Origin: Eubacterium ramulus
Lineage (GTDB): Bacteria; Bacillota; Clostridia; Lachnospirales; Lachnospiraceae
Assembly (NCBI RefSeq): GCF_003122485.1
Contig: NZ_JRFU01000014.1
Location: forward strand, 1 to 54,187
Direction of reading: 5' to 3'
Length of the DNA stretch: 54,187 nt
The notes under the pieces are model-generated. The model saw only the letters and a list, made by a program, of their open reading frames with translations. It was not told the origin of the DNA and made no database searches. The translations under genes were made by a program, and so were the position numbers. Shown piece by piece: positions 26,698-36,361 of the stretch (its first letter is position 1; each line of letters starts with the position of its first letter).

Positions 26698-27432
26698 ATG
26701 GAAAAACAGATAAAAGCAATGCGAATGGATAAATTTTTATCCCAGACGCTGAACGTAACGCGCACAGAAGCAAAAAAAATGCTCAAACAGGGACGCATCA
26801 GCAAAAATGAGGTTGTCTGCAAAGATGGTGCAGAAAAAGTAATTCCTCAGACGGATGTTGTCTGTCTGGATGGAACGCCGATTCAGTATGAACAATTTCA
26901 TTATCTGATGCTGTATAAACCGGCAGGATGTGTCACTGCCACCGAAGATGCACATGCGAAAACGGTAATGGATTATATCCCGGCAGAACGCCGGCGTAAT
27001 CTGTCTCCGGTAGGCAGACTGGATAAAGATACCGAAGGATTGCTTTTACTGACGGATGACGGTGCCTTAAATCACCGGCTTCTTGCACCGGGAAAACATG
27101 TCCCCAAAACATACTATGCCAAAATTGATGGAACAGTGACCGAACGGGAAGTGACACTTTTTGCTGAAGGACTGGAGATTGGAGAAAAGAAACCGACCGC
27201 TCCTGCAATTCTGGAAATTTTACATTCCGCAGAGCAGTCAGAGATTCGTGTCACGATTACAGAAGGCAAATTTCATCAGATCAAGCGCATGTTTCATGCT
27301 GTCGGAATGGAAGTGCTTTATCTGAAACGGCTTTCCATGGGAACGTTACAGCTGGATGAGACACTTGCTCCGGGTGCATGGCGGAAGCTGACCGAAAGCG
27401 AAATACAACAGTTAAAGGAAGAACAATCATGA
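26698..27432 (+). CDS. 16S rRNA pseudouridine synthase, RsuA family
   Basis: A 244-residue pseudouridine synthase. The N-terminal S4 domain (RMDKFLSQTLNVTRTEAKKML) binds RNA. The catalytic Asp is in SPVGRLDKDTEGLLLLTDDG, and ITEGKFHQIKRMF is the family C-terminal motif. By length and motif it fits RsuA (16S position 516) better than RluB. Its stop overlaps the next start as ATGA. Confidence 0.92.
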   Translation: MEKQIKAMRMDKFLSQTLNVTRTEAKKMLKQGRISKNEVVCKDGAEKVIPQTDVVCLDGTPIQYEQFHYLMLYKPAGCVTATEDAHAKTVMDYIPAERRRNLSPVGRLDKDTEGLLLLTDDGALNHRLLAPGKHVPKTYYAKIDGTVTEREVTLFAEGLEIGEKKPTAPAILEILHSAEQSEIRVTITEGKFHQIKRMFHAVGMEVLYLKRLSMGTLQLDETLAPGAWRKLTESEIQQLKEEQS

Positions 27433-28103
27433 TGTTAGAAAATAAAGAAGCCGTTATTTTTGATCTGGACGGTACGATTACGGATTCCATGTGGGTATGG
27501 GCAGATATTGACCGTACCTTTTTCGAACAGCGAAAGATTCCGATGCCGCCGACGTTAAATAAAGAGATCGAGGGAATGAGTTTTACGGAGACGGCAGAAT
27601 ATTTTATCCGTACCTTTCAGCTTCCGGAAACGGTAGAGGAATTAAAAGATATCTGGAATCGGATCGCACTGGATAAATATGCACATGAGACACCGTTAAA
27701 ACCCGGAGCCGGTGAAATTTTGAAATATTTAAAAGAGCATCACATCAAAACCGGAATTGCCACCAGTAATTCCCGGTTATTACTGGATGTGTTTTTGAAA
27801 GAACGGGATCTGGAACCGTATATCGATGCAGTTACCACAAGCTGCGATGTCAACAAAGGCAAACCGGAGCCGGATGTCTATCTGAAAACAGCAGAAAAAC
27901 TGCAGGTAAAACCGGAACATTGTCTGGTATTTGAAGACATCCCAATGGGAATTTTGGCAGGAAAACGGGCAGGCATGCAGGTGTGTGCCATCGAAGATGA
28001 TTATTCCATCCACCTTACCGCTGAGAAAAAAGCGCTGGCGGATTACTATATTACAGATTTCAGACAGGTTCTGGATCATACCTATGAGGATTTAAGAAAA
28101 TGA
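27429..28103 (+). CDS. HAD-superfamily phosphatase
   Basis: A 224-residue haloacid dehalogenase hydrolase of the beta-phosphoglucomutase/phosphatase type. Motif I is [10 protein letters not shown] with the nucleophile Asp, motif II is the Ser of GIATSNS, motif III the Lys of [10 protein letters not shown], and motif IV is VFEDIPMG. A helical cap follows motif I. The substrate is unknown. It starts at ATG 27429, overlapping the previous gene by 4 bases, and the following gene overlaps its stop by 4 bases, so three genes are translationally linked. Confidence 0.92.
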   Translation: MMLENKEAVIFDLDGTITDSMWVWADIDRTFFEQRKIPMPPTLNKEIEGMSFTETAEYFIRTFQLPETVEELKDIWNRIALDKYAHETPLKPGAGEILKYLKEHHIKTGIATSNSRLLLDVFLKERDLEPYIDAVTTSCDVNKGKPEPDVYLKTAEKLQVKPEHCLVFEDIPMGILAGKRAGMQVCAIEDDYSIHLTAEKKALADYYITDFRQVLDHTYEDLRK

Positions 28104-30127
28104 AGCAATTTTTACCAATCAGTCGTGCCGATATGGAGGCACAGGGCATCAAACAGCTTGATTTCGTCTACGTGATCGGCGATGCCTATGTGGATCATCC
28201 ATCCTTCGGGCACGCGATCATCAGCAGAATATTACAGGCAAACGGTTTTACGGTGGGAATCATTTCGCAGCCGAACTGGAAAGATCCGGACAGCATCACT
28301 ATTCTGGGCGAACCAAAACTTGGATTTATCGTAACCGGCGGAAATATGGATTCCATGGTAAACCATTATTCTGTTTCCAAAAAACGCCGACAGAAAGATG
28401 CTTTTACACCGGGCGGTGTTATGGGAAAACGCCCGGATTATGCAACCATTGTATACTGCAATCTGATCCGCCGAACATATAAGCATAATCCACTGATCAT
28501 TGGTGGACTGGAAGCAAGTCTGCGCCGTTTGGCACATTATGACTACTGGTCAAATAAGGTCAAACGTTCGATTTTACTGGACTCAGGCGCCGACCTGTTA
28601 TTATACGGAATGGGAGAGCGCAGTATCATTGCCATGGCAGAGGGACTCAAAAGCGGCATCAGTATCAAAGACCTGACATATATCGATGGTACAGTATACA
28701 AAACAAAAGACCCTGACAGTGTTTACGATGGCATTATGCTGCCGTCCTTTGAGGATATCTGCGCCAGCAAAGAAACCTATGCGCGCAGCTTTTATACGCA
28801 ATACTGCAATACCGATCCGTTTACCGCAAAACGTTTGATTGAACCGTATCCAAACAAATGTTATGTGGTGCAGAATCCACCGGCAAAACCGCTGACAACC
28901 AGCGAAATGGATGATGTATATGCACTCCCTTACATGAGAACGTATCATCCGTCCTATGAAGAAGCAGGCGGTGTACCTGCAATTGAGGAAGTAAAATTCA
29001 GTCTGGTCAGCAATCGCGGCTGCTACGGCGGATGCAGTTTCTGTGCACTGACGTTTCATCAGGGACGTATCATTCAGACACGAAGTCACGAATCTATTTT
29101 AACCGAAGCAGAACAGATCGTGCATGATCCGGATTTTAAGGGGTATATTCACGATGTGGGCGGTCCGACGGCAAACTTCCGTGGACCATCCTGTGACAAA
29201 CAGCTCACCAGAGGTGTCTGCAAGAACCGGCAATGCCTGTTCCCGACACCATGTCCGAATCTGAAAGTAGATCATTCGGACTACCTGAGTCTGCTTCGTA
29301 AATTGCGGAAACTGCCAAACGTAAAAAAAGTGTTTATCCGTTCAGGTATCCGGTTTGATTATCTGATCTGTGATAAGGACAAGACCTTTTTCCGGGAATT
29401 GTGTGAACATCATGTCAGCGGACAGTTAAAAGTGGCGCCGGAACACATTTCCGATTCGGTCCTTTCCCTGATGGGAAAACCGCCGGTAGCTGTTTATAAT
29501 AAATTCAAAGACGAATATAAAAAGATCAACGAACGTCTGGATAAAAAACAGTATCTGGTACCGTATTTGATGTCTTCCCATCCGGGTTCGACCTTAAAAG
29601 AAGCGGTGGAACTGGCAGAATATCTGCGCGATCTTGGTTATATGCCGGAACAGGTACAGGATTTTTATCCTACACCGTCCACGATCTCAACCTGTATGTA
29701 TTACACCGGTCTGGATCCGCGAACCATGAAAAAAGTGTACGTCACTAATAATCCGCATGAGAAAGCAATGCAGCGTGCCCTGATCCAGTATCGGAATCCG
29801 AAAAATTATGATCTGGTTTATGAAGCATTACATCTGGCACATCGTACTGATCTGATTGGATTTGGACCGAAATGCCTGATTCGTCCGAAGCATAGCGGAC
29901 ATTCAGATAATGACAGCGGATATCGTGGACAAGCAACTGGCAAATCCGGCAACACTAATCGGGGCAAAGGTTCTTACAAAGGACAGAACAATAACCAAAA
30001 AGGCAATCATACAAAAGGTAACAACCGTTCCCAGACTGGAAACAGACCGGAAAACGGAACTGCCGTTACAGCACGTCCGAAAAAGAAAAAATCCATTCGT
30101 AACGTGCATAAGAAAAAGCAGAAATAA
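28100..30127 (+). CDS. YgiQ-family radical SAM protein
   Basis: A large radical SAM protein of 675 residues of the YgiQ/UPF0313 group, role unknown. Residues 1-150 form the N-terminal domain ([19 protein letters not shown]). The radical SAM cluster motif is CYGGCSFC within [19 protein letters not shown] at about residue 305. The C-terminal DUF3362-like part ends with [20 protein letters not shown]. The last 75 residues are an unusual Gly/Asn/Lys/Arg-rich tail that looks disordered and RNA-binding. It overlaps the HAD gene by 4 bases. Confidence 0.92.
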   Translation: MKQFLPISRADMEAQGIKQLDFVYVIGDAYVDHPSFGHAIISRILQANGFTVGIISQPNWKDPDSITILGEPKLGFIVTGGNMDSMVNHYSVSKKRRQKDAFTPGGVMGKRPDYATIVYCNLIRRTYKHNPLIIGGLEASLRRLAHYDYWSNKVKRSILLDSGADLLLYGMGERSIIAMAEGLKSGISIKDLTYIDGTVYKTKDPDSVYDGIMLPSFEDICASKETYARSFYTQYCNTDPFTAKRLIEPYPNKCYVVQNPPAKPLTTSEMDDVYALPYMRTYHPSYEEAGGVPAIEEVKFSLVSNRGCYGGCSFCALTFHQGRIIQTRSHESILTEAEQIVHDPDFKGYIHDVGGPTANFRGPSCDKQLTRGVCKNRQCLFPTPCPNLKVDHSDYLSLLRKLRKLPNVKKVFIRSGIRFDYLICDKDKTFFRELCEHHVSGQLKVAPEHISDSVLSLMGKPPVAVYNKFKDEYKKINERLDKKQYLVPYLMSSHPGSTLKEAVELAEYLRDLGYMPEQVQDFYPTPSTISTCMYYTGLDPRTMKKVYVTNNPHEKAMQRALIQYRNPKNYDLVYEALHLAHRTDLIGFGPKCLIRPKHSGHSDNDSGYRGQATGKSGNTNRGKGSYKGQNNNQKGNHTKGNNRSQTGNRPENGTAVTARPKKKKSIRNVHKKKQK

Positions 30128-30244
30128 CTATTTAGATTACAGAGCTGTGCAAAAGAAAATATCATGTATTGCATGATGCACATCTCACAATAAGAATGAC
30201 AAAATCATTTTTGAATATTTTATAGAAAGAGAAAAACATCCTTT

Positions 30245-31282
30245 ATGAAAGAATTTTCTATTTCATCCAAAGAAGCGGGACAGCGCATGGACAAATACCT
30301 GTTTAAAGTACTAAATCAGGCATCCAAAGGCTTTGTCTATAAAATGCTTCGCAAGAAAAACATTGTATTAAACGACAAAAAAGCAACCGGACAGGAAGTT
30401 TTAAAGGCAGAGGATCAGATCAAAATCTATCTGTCTGACGAAACCTTTGCCAAATTTGCTTCTGCACTGGTAGAAACTCCGGAAGCTGCATCAAAGGTTT
30501 CAGCAGCATCTGAAACAGGCAAAACTGCTGCAAAAACAACAGCAGTACGCCATCCGAAAATTCAGATCGTCTATGAAGATGATGATATTTTGATTTTGAA
30601 CAAACCGGTTGGCATGTTATCACAGAAAGCGGAAAAGACCGATTATTCTGCCAATGAACTTGTCATCGACTACCTGTTAGAGAGTGGTCAGTTGACCAGA
30701 GCAGAACTTCGTACCTTTCATCCGTCTATCTGCAACCGGTTAGACCGCAATACATCCGGACTTTTGATTGCCGGAAAAACCATGCATGGTTTGCAGGAGA
30801 TGGCTAAAGCTCTGAAATCCAGGAGTATGCAAAAATATTACCGTTGTCTGGTGGCAGGACAGATTACCGAAGATGCACATTTAAAGGGGTATCTTGTTAA
30901 AGACCACAAAACGAATAAAGTTTCTATTCAATCAAAAGAAACAAAAGATGCGTCCTATATTGAAACAGCATATCATCCGGTTCAGACTTATGGAAACACA
31001 ACGCTGCTGGAAGTGCATCTGATCACCGGTCGTTCTCATCAGATCCGTGCGCATCTGGCAAGCATCGGACATCCGATTCTTGGAGATGGCAAATACGGAG
31101 ATCCGGCAAAAAATAAGAAGCTGCGGGAAGCCTGTGGCATTCGTTCTCAGCTTTTACATGCATACCACATGGAATTTCCGGGAGGAACCGTCGTTACCGC
31201 ACCGGAACCGGGAACTTTTCAAAAAGCAGAGCAGTGGGCGCTGCATACCGCTCCTACGGAAAACAACAGAAAAAAGAGGTAA
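30245..31282 (+). CDS. RluA/RluC-type pseudouridine synthase
   Basis: A 23S rRNA pseudouridine synthase, 345 residues. An S4 domain (MDKYLFKVLNQASKGFVYKMLRKKN) is followed by an Ala/Thr/Lys-rich linker (about residues 78-105) and the catalytic domain, with the active Asp in CNRLDRNTSGL and the C-terminal LITGRSHQIRAHLA. The linker is longer than in most relatives. Upstream of ATG 30245 only a weak ribosome site (AGAAAGAG, 13 bases away) is present. The next gene starts 7 bases after the stop. Confidence 0.93.
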   Translation: MKEFSISSKEAGQRMDKYLFKVLNQASKGFVYKMLRKKNIVLNDKKATGQEVLKAEDQIKIYLSDETFAKFASALVETPEAASKVSAASETGKTAAKTTAVRHPKIQIVYEDDDILILNKPVGMLSQKAEKTDYSANELVIDYLLESGQLTRAELRTFHPSICNRLDRNTSGLLIAGKTMHGLQEMAKALKSRSMQKYYRCLVAGQITEDAHLKGYLVKDHKTNKVSIQSKETKDASYIETAYHPVQTYGNTTLLEVHLITGRSHQIRAHLASIGHPILGDGKYGDPAKNKKLREACGIRSQLLHAYHMEFPGGTVVTAPEPGTFQKAEQWALHTAPTENNRKKR

Positions 31283-31289
31283 GAAACAA

Positions 31290-31937
31290 ATGTATTTATA
31301 TCTTATGAGACATGGAGAAACGTTCTGGAACAAAAAAGGACTGATTCAGGGTTCTTCCGATATTGAGCTGACTCCTTATGGAGAAGAACTGGCGCGTGAT
31401 ACCAGAGATGGATTTGAAAAAGATCAGATTCATTTTCAGCGCATTTACAGCAGTCCATATAAACGGGCAGTCCGTACAGCAGAAATCATTGCAGAAAAAC
31501 AGGAAGCAGACGTACAGGTAGACATGCGGATACGGGAAATGTGTTTCGGAAAATATGAAGGTGAGAAAATCAAAGCGGTAAAAGAAGTAGATGAAAATAT
31601 CGCGAACTGTTTCCTTCACCCATCCCTGTATATGGCAGATGAGACCGCAGATTCCTTTCAGGATCTCTATGACCGCATTGCCGCATTTTTAAAGGATGAG
31701 GTAGTTCCGATGGAACAGGATCCTTCCATTGAAAATATTCTGGTGGTTTGTCATGGTGCTGTCATCCGGGCATTTCTGACCTATCTTCGCAAGATGCCGT
31801 TAGATGAATTCTGGTCGATCCATCAACCAAACTGCTGTGTCAACCGGATTCGTCTGGAAAACGGGATCTTTACGATTGAAAAGGAAAATATCTTATATTA
31901 TGACGATCCGGAACTGCTGCATCGGGGAGTACTGTAA
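31290..31937 (+). CDS. Histidine phosphatase family protein
   Basis: A 215-residue phosphatase of the phosphoglycerate mutase-like superfamily. The catalytic motif is LMRHGETFWNKKGLIQG; the second His lies in VVCHGAVIRAFL, and SSPYKRAVRTAEII binds phosphate. It most likely dephosphorylates a small sugar phosphate or an alpha-ribazole type substrate; the substrate cannot be told. The start is ATG 31290 with AAGAGG upstream; longer frames extending into the rlu gene lack support. It overlaps recU by one base. Confidence 0.9.
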   Translation: MYLYLMRHGETFWNKKGLIQGSSDIELTPYGEELARDTRDGFEKDQIHFQRIYSSPYKRAVRTAEIIAEKQEADVQVDMRIREMCFGKYEGEKIKAVKEVDENIANCFLHPSLYMADETADSFQDLYDRIAAFLKDEVVPMEQDPSIENILVVCHGAVIRAFLTYLRKMPLDEFWSIHQPNCCVNRIRLENGIFTIEKENILYYDDPELLHRGVL

Positions 31938-32470
31938 TGCCAACCTGGAACTCCCGCGGACTGCGTGGCTCCACACTGGAGGAATTTATCAACCGAACCA
32001 ATGAATGTTACCGGGAAAATCATCTGGCACTGATCCAGAAAGTCCCAACCCCGATCACACCTATCAAAATTGATCAGCAGAACCGCCATATCACGCTGGC
32101 TTATTTTGATCAGAAAAGTACCGTTGATTATATCGGTGCGGTACAGGGCATCCCGGTCTGCTTTGATGCAAAGGAATGTCAGACGGATACGTTTCCGCTG
32201 CAAAACATTCATCAGCATCAGGTAGACTTTATGCAGGAATTTGAACGGCAGGGCGGTATCGCTTTTTTCCTGATCTTTTACTCTCACCGGGATCAGTTCT
32301 ATTACCTGACCTTCCGTCAGTTAGAGAAGTTCTGGATCCGAATGGAAGAAGGTGGCAGAAAGAGTTTTCGGTTGGATGAACTGGAAGAATGTTACTTTTT
32401 TACCGGTCATAACGGACTGCTGGTTCCCTATCTGGATGCTTTACAGACAGATTTGAATCTCAGGGATTGA
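31937..32470 (+). CDS. recU: Holliday junction resolvase RecU
   Basis: A 177-residue structure-specific endonuclease for recombination and chromosome segregation in firmicutes. It begins with the family's N-terminal pattern (WNSRGLRGSTLEEFINRTN). The active-site block is STVDYIGAVQGIPVCFDAKE, and the stretch HQHQVDFMQEFERQGGIAFF is also diagnostic. The start ATG shares one base with the preceding stop (TAATG). Its TGA stop lies inside the -35 box of the his operon promoter. In many firmicutes recU pairs with a penicillin-binding protein gene; here it does not. Confidence 0.93.
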   Translation: MPTWNSRGLRGSTLEEFINRTNECYRENHLALIQKVPTPITPIKIDQQNRHITLAYFDQKSTVDYIGAVQGIPVCFDAKECQTDTFPLQNIHQHQVDFMQEFERQGGIAFFLIFYSHRDQFYYLTFRQLEKFWIRMEEGGRKSFRLDELEECYFFTGHNGLLVPYLDALQTDLNLRD

Positions 32471-32495
32471 CATTTTAAAGGTAATTTCATATAAT
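32467..32495 (+). promoter_or_regulatory. Promoter of the his operon
   Basis: A consensus sigma-A promoter: TTGACA (32467-32472), 17-base spacer, TATAAT (32490-32495). The -35 contains the recU stop codon. The leader of about 100 bases shows no T-box motif and no terminator, so I see no histidine attenuation. Confidence 0.9.
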
Positions 32496-32598
32496 GATTA
32501 AAGATTTTTGTGTGTTAGCACGGTAGCACAGTAAAGTGATTCCGGAAAAATGCGTGAAAAACAGTTGAAAATGGAACATAAAGGGGACTGAAAAAGAG

Positions 32599-33783
32599 AT
32601 GAATCAATTATTACATACGCCGGAAGGTGTCAGAGACATTTATAATGATGAATGTGAACGCAAAATCATTCTGGAGGAACGGCTGCTGACCGTATTAAAA
32701 TCTTACGGCTATCATCCGATTCAGACACCGACTTTTGAATTTTTTGATATTTTTGGAAAAGAAATCGGTACCACACCGTCCAAGGATTTATACAAGTTTT
32801 TTGACCGGGAAGGAAATACCCTGGTGCTTCGCCCGGATATCACACCGTCTATCGCAAGATGCGCGTCCAAATATTATATGGAGCAGGCGATTCCAATCCG
32901 GTTGTGCTACACCGGTAATACGTTTCGGAATAATTCCAGCTATCAGGGGCGTTTAAAAGAAAATACTCAGTCCGGTGCCGAGCTGATCGGTGATGGAAGT
33001 GTAGAAGCAGATGCAGAAATGCTTGCACTTTCCGCACAGCTTTTAAAAACAGCAGGACTGAAAGAATTTCAGCTGAGTGTCGGGCATGCAGATTTCCTGA
33101 GAGGCTTATTTGAAGCTGCCAATCTGGAAGAAGATGTTATGGAAGAGATCCGAAATCTTTTGTTAAACCGCAATCTGTACGGCGTACAGGAAGTAGTAGA
33201 GCAGCATGTGGCAGACGAGAATTTAAAACAGTTATTCGGTCTGTTGACGGATGTTATGCTGGATAAGGAAAAAATTACAGCTGCCAAAGCATGGGCTGCT
33301 GATTATCCGAGAGTATTCCACGCACTGACACGTTTAGAAGAACTGGATGAGCTTCTGGAAGTATACAAGATCCGCAAATATGTTTCGTACGAGCTGGCAA
33401 TGATATCCGGATTCAATTATTATACCGGCATCATTTTTGCGGGATATACATTCGGAAGCGGCGAAGCCATTGTAAACGGTGGTCGATACGACAATCTGTT
33501 ACAGTCTTTCGGTAAATCTGCACCATCCATTGGTTTTGCGGTTGTCATCAATCAGTTAATGGCGGCACTGCAGCGACAGAACGTACGTATTCCATTTGAG
33601 AATACAACCAAATGGTTTATTTACAGTGGGCAATACCGTCAGGATGCCATCAAAGATGCACAGGTACTCAGAAGCCGTGGCGAGCAGGTAGAACTGATGC
33701 CATTAACCGAGCAGAATACCCGGGAAGTATACGAGACATATGCCGAGCAGAATCACATTCAGGATATTATTTTTTACATGTAG
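32599..33783 (+). CDS. hisZ: ATP phosphoribosyltransferase regulatory subunit
   Basis: A histidyl-tRNA synthetase-like protein of 394 residues that lacks tRNA-charging activity and forms a hetero-octamer with short HisG. The class II fold is clear: TPEGVRDIY at the N-terminus, motif 2 region PIRLCYTGNTFRN, and GGRYDNLLQSFG. HisZ rather than HisS is indicated by the missing C-terminal anticodon domain and by the adjacent short hisG. AAAGGGGACTG precedes ATG 32599. Confidence 0.93.
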   Translation: MNQLLHTPEGVRDIYNDECERKIILEERLLTVLKSYGYHPIQTPTFEFFDIFGKEIGTTPSKDLYKFFDREGNTLVLRPDITPSIARCASKYYMEQAIPIRLCYTGNTFRNNSSYQGRLKENTQSGAELIGDGSVEADAEMLALSAQLLKTAGLKEFQLSVGHADFLRGLFEAANLEEDVMEEIRNLLLNRNLYGVQEVVEQHVADENLKQLFGLLTDVMLDKEKITAAKAWAADYPRVFHALTRLEELDELLEVYKIRKYVSYELAMISGFNYYTGIIFAGYTFGSGEAIVNGGRYDNLLQSFGKSAPSIGFAVVINQLMAALQRQNVRIPFENTTKWFIYSGQYRQDAIKDAQVLRSRGEQVELMPLTEQNTREVYETYAEQNHIQDIIFYM

Positions 33784-33795
33784 GAGGACCGATCC

Positions 33796-34446
33796 ATGAG
33801 ATATTTAACATTTGCATTAGGAAAGGGACGTTTAGCAAATAAGACCCTTGAAATGTTTGAAAAAATCGGTATCACCTGCGAGGAAATGAAAGATAAAGAT
33901 ACCAGAAAGCTGATTTTTGTAAACGAAGACTTAAAACTGCGTTTCTTCCTCTCCAAAGGACCGGATGTACCGACTTATGTAGAGTACGGTGCCGCAGATA
34001 TCGGAATCGTCGGCAGAGATACGATCCTGCAGGAAGCCCGCAATATTTATGAAGTACTGGATCTTGGTTTCGGGAAATGCAGAATGTGCGTCTGCGGACC
34101 GGAATCTGCCAGAGATCTGCTGCAGCATCATGAGCAGATCCGCGTAGCGACCAAATATCCGAAAATTGCCAAAGATTATTTTTACAATAAAAAACATCAG
34201 ACCGTAGAGATCATTAAATTAAACGGTTCCATTGAGCTGGCACCGATTGTTGGTCTGGCTGATGTCATCGTGGATATCGTCGAAACCGGATCTACCTTAC
34301 GCGAAAACGGACTGACTGTTTTAGAAGAAGTTTGCCCGTTATCTGCCCGTATGGTAGTCAATCCGGTAAGTATGAAGATGGAGCAGGAGCGAATCGGCAA
34401 ACTGATCTCCGATCTGCGTGAAGTAATGAATAAAGGAGAAAACTAA
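33796..34446 (+). CDS. hisG: ATP phosphoribosyltransferase, short form
   Basis: The catalytic subunit of the first step of histidine synthesis, joining ATP and PRPP. At 216 residues it is the short form lacking the regulatory C-terminal domain, and so depends on HisZ encoded upstream. It opens RYLTFALGKGRLA, and the PRPP-binding loop is DIVETGSTLRENGL. AGGAGG lies upstream, and hisD follows after one base. Confidence 0.96.
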   Translation: MRYLTFALGKGRLANKTLEMFEKIGITCEEMKDKDTRKLIFVNEDLKLRFFLSKGPDVPTYVEYGAADIGIVGRDTILQEARNIYEVLDLGFGKCRMCVCGPESARDLLQHHEQIRVATKYPKIAKDYFYNKKHQTVEIIKLNGSIELAPIVGLADVIVDIVETGSTLRENGLTVLEEVCPLSARMVVNPVSMKMEQERIGKLISDLREVMNKGEN

Positions 34447-34447
34447 G

Positions 34448-35749
34448 ATGCGTACGTTAAAACTTACAAAGGAAACCATTCAGAATATATTGACAGACCT
34501 GTTAAAAAGAAGCCCGAACAATTATACCCAGTATGAAAGCAGTGTCAATGAGATCATTGCAAATGTCCGCACAAACGGTGATACAGCGATTTTTAACTAT
34601 ACAAAGAAATTTGACGGTGCAACCGTAACGCCAGAAAATATCGAAGTCACAGAGGCTGAGATTGCAGAGGCTTATGAGCAGGTTGATCCGAAATTATTAG
34701 AGGTTATCCGCAAAGCAAAAGAAAACATTCGTGTGTATCATGAAAAACAGAAACAGTACAGCTGGTTTGACAGCTCCATTCCGGGAACCATGCTTGGTCA
34801 GAAAGTAACTCCGATTGCAAAAGCAGGTGTGTACGTTCCGGGTGGAAAAGCTGTATATCCTTCTTCCGTACTGATGAACATTATGCCTGCAAAAGTCGCC
34901 GGTGTAGAAGAAATTATTATGACAACTCCATGTAACAAAGAGGGTAAAGTCAATCCTTCCACACTGGTTGCCGCAAAAGAAGCAGGTGCAGACCGCGTCT
35001 TTAAAGTAGGTGGCGCACAGGCGATTGCAGCTCTGGCATTTGGAACGGAGAGCATCCCGAAAGTAGACAAGATCGTAGGACCGGGTAACATTTATGTTGC
35101 TCTGGCAAAAAAAGCAGTGTTTGGACATGTCAGTATTGATTCCATCGCTGGTCCGAGTGAGATCCTTGTACTGGCAGATGAGACTGCAAATCCACGTTTT
35201 GTAGCAGCAGATCTGTTATCTCAGGCAGAGCATGATGAACTGGCTTCCGCAATCCTGATCACCACAAGTGAAAAATTGGCAGAAGAAGTATCCAAAGAAG
35301 TAGATGGTTTCTGTGAAGTTCTCTCCAGAAAATCAATTATTGAAAAATCATTGGAAAACTATGGCTATATCCTGATTGCACCGGATCTGGATACTGCCAT
35401 CGATACTGCAAATGAAATTGCATCCGAGCATATGGAGATCGTAACTGCAAATCCATTTGAGGTTATGACAAAGATCAAAAATGCAGGAGCTATTTTCCTT
35501 GGTGAATACAGCAGCGAGCCGCTTGGTGACTATTTTGCCGGACCAAACCACGTCCTTCCGACAAACGGAACAGCAAAATTCTTTTCTCCGTTGAGTGTCG
35601 ATGACTTTATTAAAAAATCAAGCATTATCTCTTATTCCAGAGATGCATTGCATGCGGTATACAAAGATATTGCACAGTTTGCAGACTGTGAGCAGCTGAC
35701 TGCACATGCAAATTCTATCCGCGTCAGATTTGAAGACGAAGACAAATAA
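34448..35749 (+). CDS. hisD: Histidinol dehydrogenase
   Basis: A zinc- and NAD-dependent enzyme of 433 residues that carries out the last two oxidations of histidine synthesis. Features are VYVPGGKAVYPSSVLM, the VGGAQAIAALAFGT segment, VDKIVGPGNIYVA, AGPSEILVLAD, the zinc-site QAEHDELAS, and GPNHVLPTNGTA. AAAGGAG lies before the start, inside the end of hisG. Confidence 0.97.
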   Translation: MRTLKLTKETIQNILTDLLKRSPNNYTQYESSVNEIIANVRTNGDTAIFNYTKKFDGATVTPENIEVTEAEIAEAYEQVDPKLLEVIRKAKENIRVYHEKQKQYSWFDSSIPGTMLGQKVTPIAKAGVYVPGGKAVYPSSVLMNIMPAKVAGVEEIIMTTPCNKEGKVNPSTLVAAKEAGADRVFKVGGAQAIAALAFGTESIPKVDKIVGPGNIYVALAKKAVFGHVSIDSIAGPSEILVLADETANPRFVAADLLSQAEHDELASAILITTSEKLAEEVSKEVDGFCEVLSRKSIIEKSLENYGYILIAPDLDTAIDTANEIASEHMEIVTANPFEVMTKIKNAGAIFLGEYSSEPLGDYFAGPNHVLPTNGTAKFFSPLSVDDFIKKSSIISYSRDALHAVYKDIAQFADCEQLTAHANSIRVRFEDEDK

Positions 35750-35765
35750 TTCGGAGGGCGAAAAA

Positions 35766-36359
35766 ATGGCAGAAAAACGCATCTCACAGGTTCAGAGAAA
35801 AACAAACGAGACAGATATTTCCCTGTCTCTGAATCTGGACGGAAACGGTAAACAGAATATTTCCACCGGAATTGGATTTTTTGACCATATGTTATCCGGT
35901 TTTACCAGACATGGCTTCTTTGATCTGGATCTGCAGGTAAAGGGAGATCTGGAAGTAGATTGCCACCATACCATCGAAGACACCGGTATTGTCCTTGGCA
36001 ATGCGATACGGAAAGCACTGGGCGACAAAAAAGGCATCAAACGGTTTGGCAGTATGATCCTGCCAATGGATGAAACCCTGGTCTTATGTGCCATTGACCT
36101 GTCCGGACGCCCGTATTTTGCATTTGACGCAGACTTTACGACTGATCGAGTGGGAGATATGGATACAGAAATGGTACGTGAATTTTTCTATGCGATTTCC
36201 TACGCCGCAGGCATGAACCTGCATATGAAGGTTCTGTCCGGAACGAATAATCATCATATTATAGAAGCACTGTTTAAAGCGTTCGGGAAAGCGCTGGATG
36301 ATGCTTCCTCCTATGATCCGCGTGTAACGGATATTTTATCGACGAAAGGCAGTTTATAA
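35766..36359 (+). CDS. hisB: Imidazoleglycerol-phosphate dehydratase
   Basis: A monofunctional IGP dehydratase of 197 residues, without the phosphatase half seen in E. coli. The manganese-binding motifs [26 protein letters not shown] and the C-terminal [13 protein letters not shown] are present. The start is ATG 35766 with CGGAGGGCG just upstream; a longer frame from 35706 lies inside hisD. hisIE starts 2 bases after the stop. Confidence 0.96.
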   Translation: MAEKRISQVQRKTNETDISLSLNLDGNGKQNISTGIGFFDHMLSGFTRHGFFDLDLQVKGDLEVDCHHTIEDTGIVLGNAIRKALGDKKGIKRFGSMILPMDETLVLCAIDLSGRPYFAFDADFTTDRVGDMDTEMVREFFYAISYAAGMNLHMKVLSGTNNHHIIEALFKAFGKALDDASSYDPRVTDILSTKGSL

Positions 36360-36361
36360 CG

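Noticed and set aside
32496-32598. Possible histidine T-box in the hisZ leader
   Set aside because: The leader is only about 100 bases and has no T-box consensus sequence, no antiterminator and no terminator.
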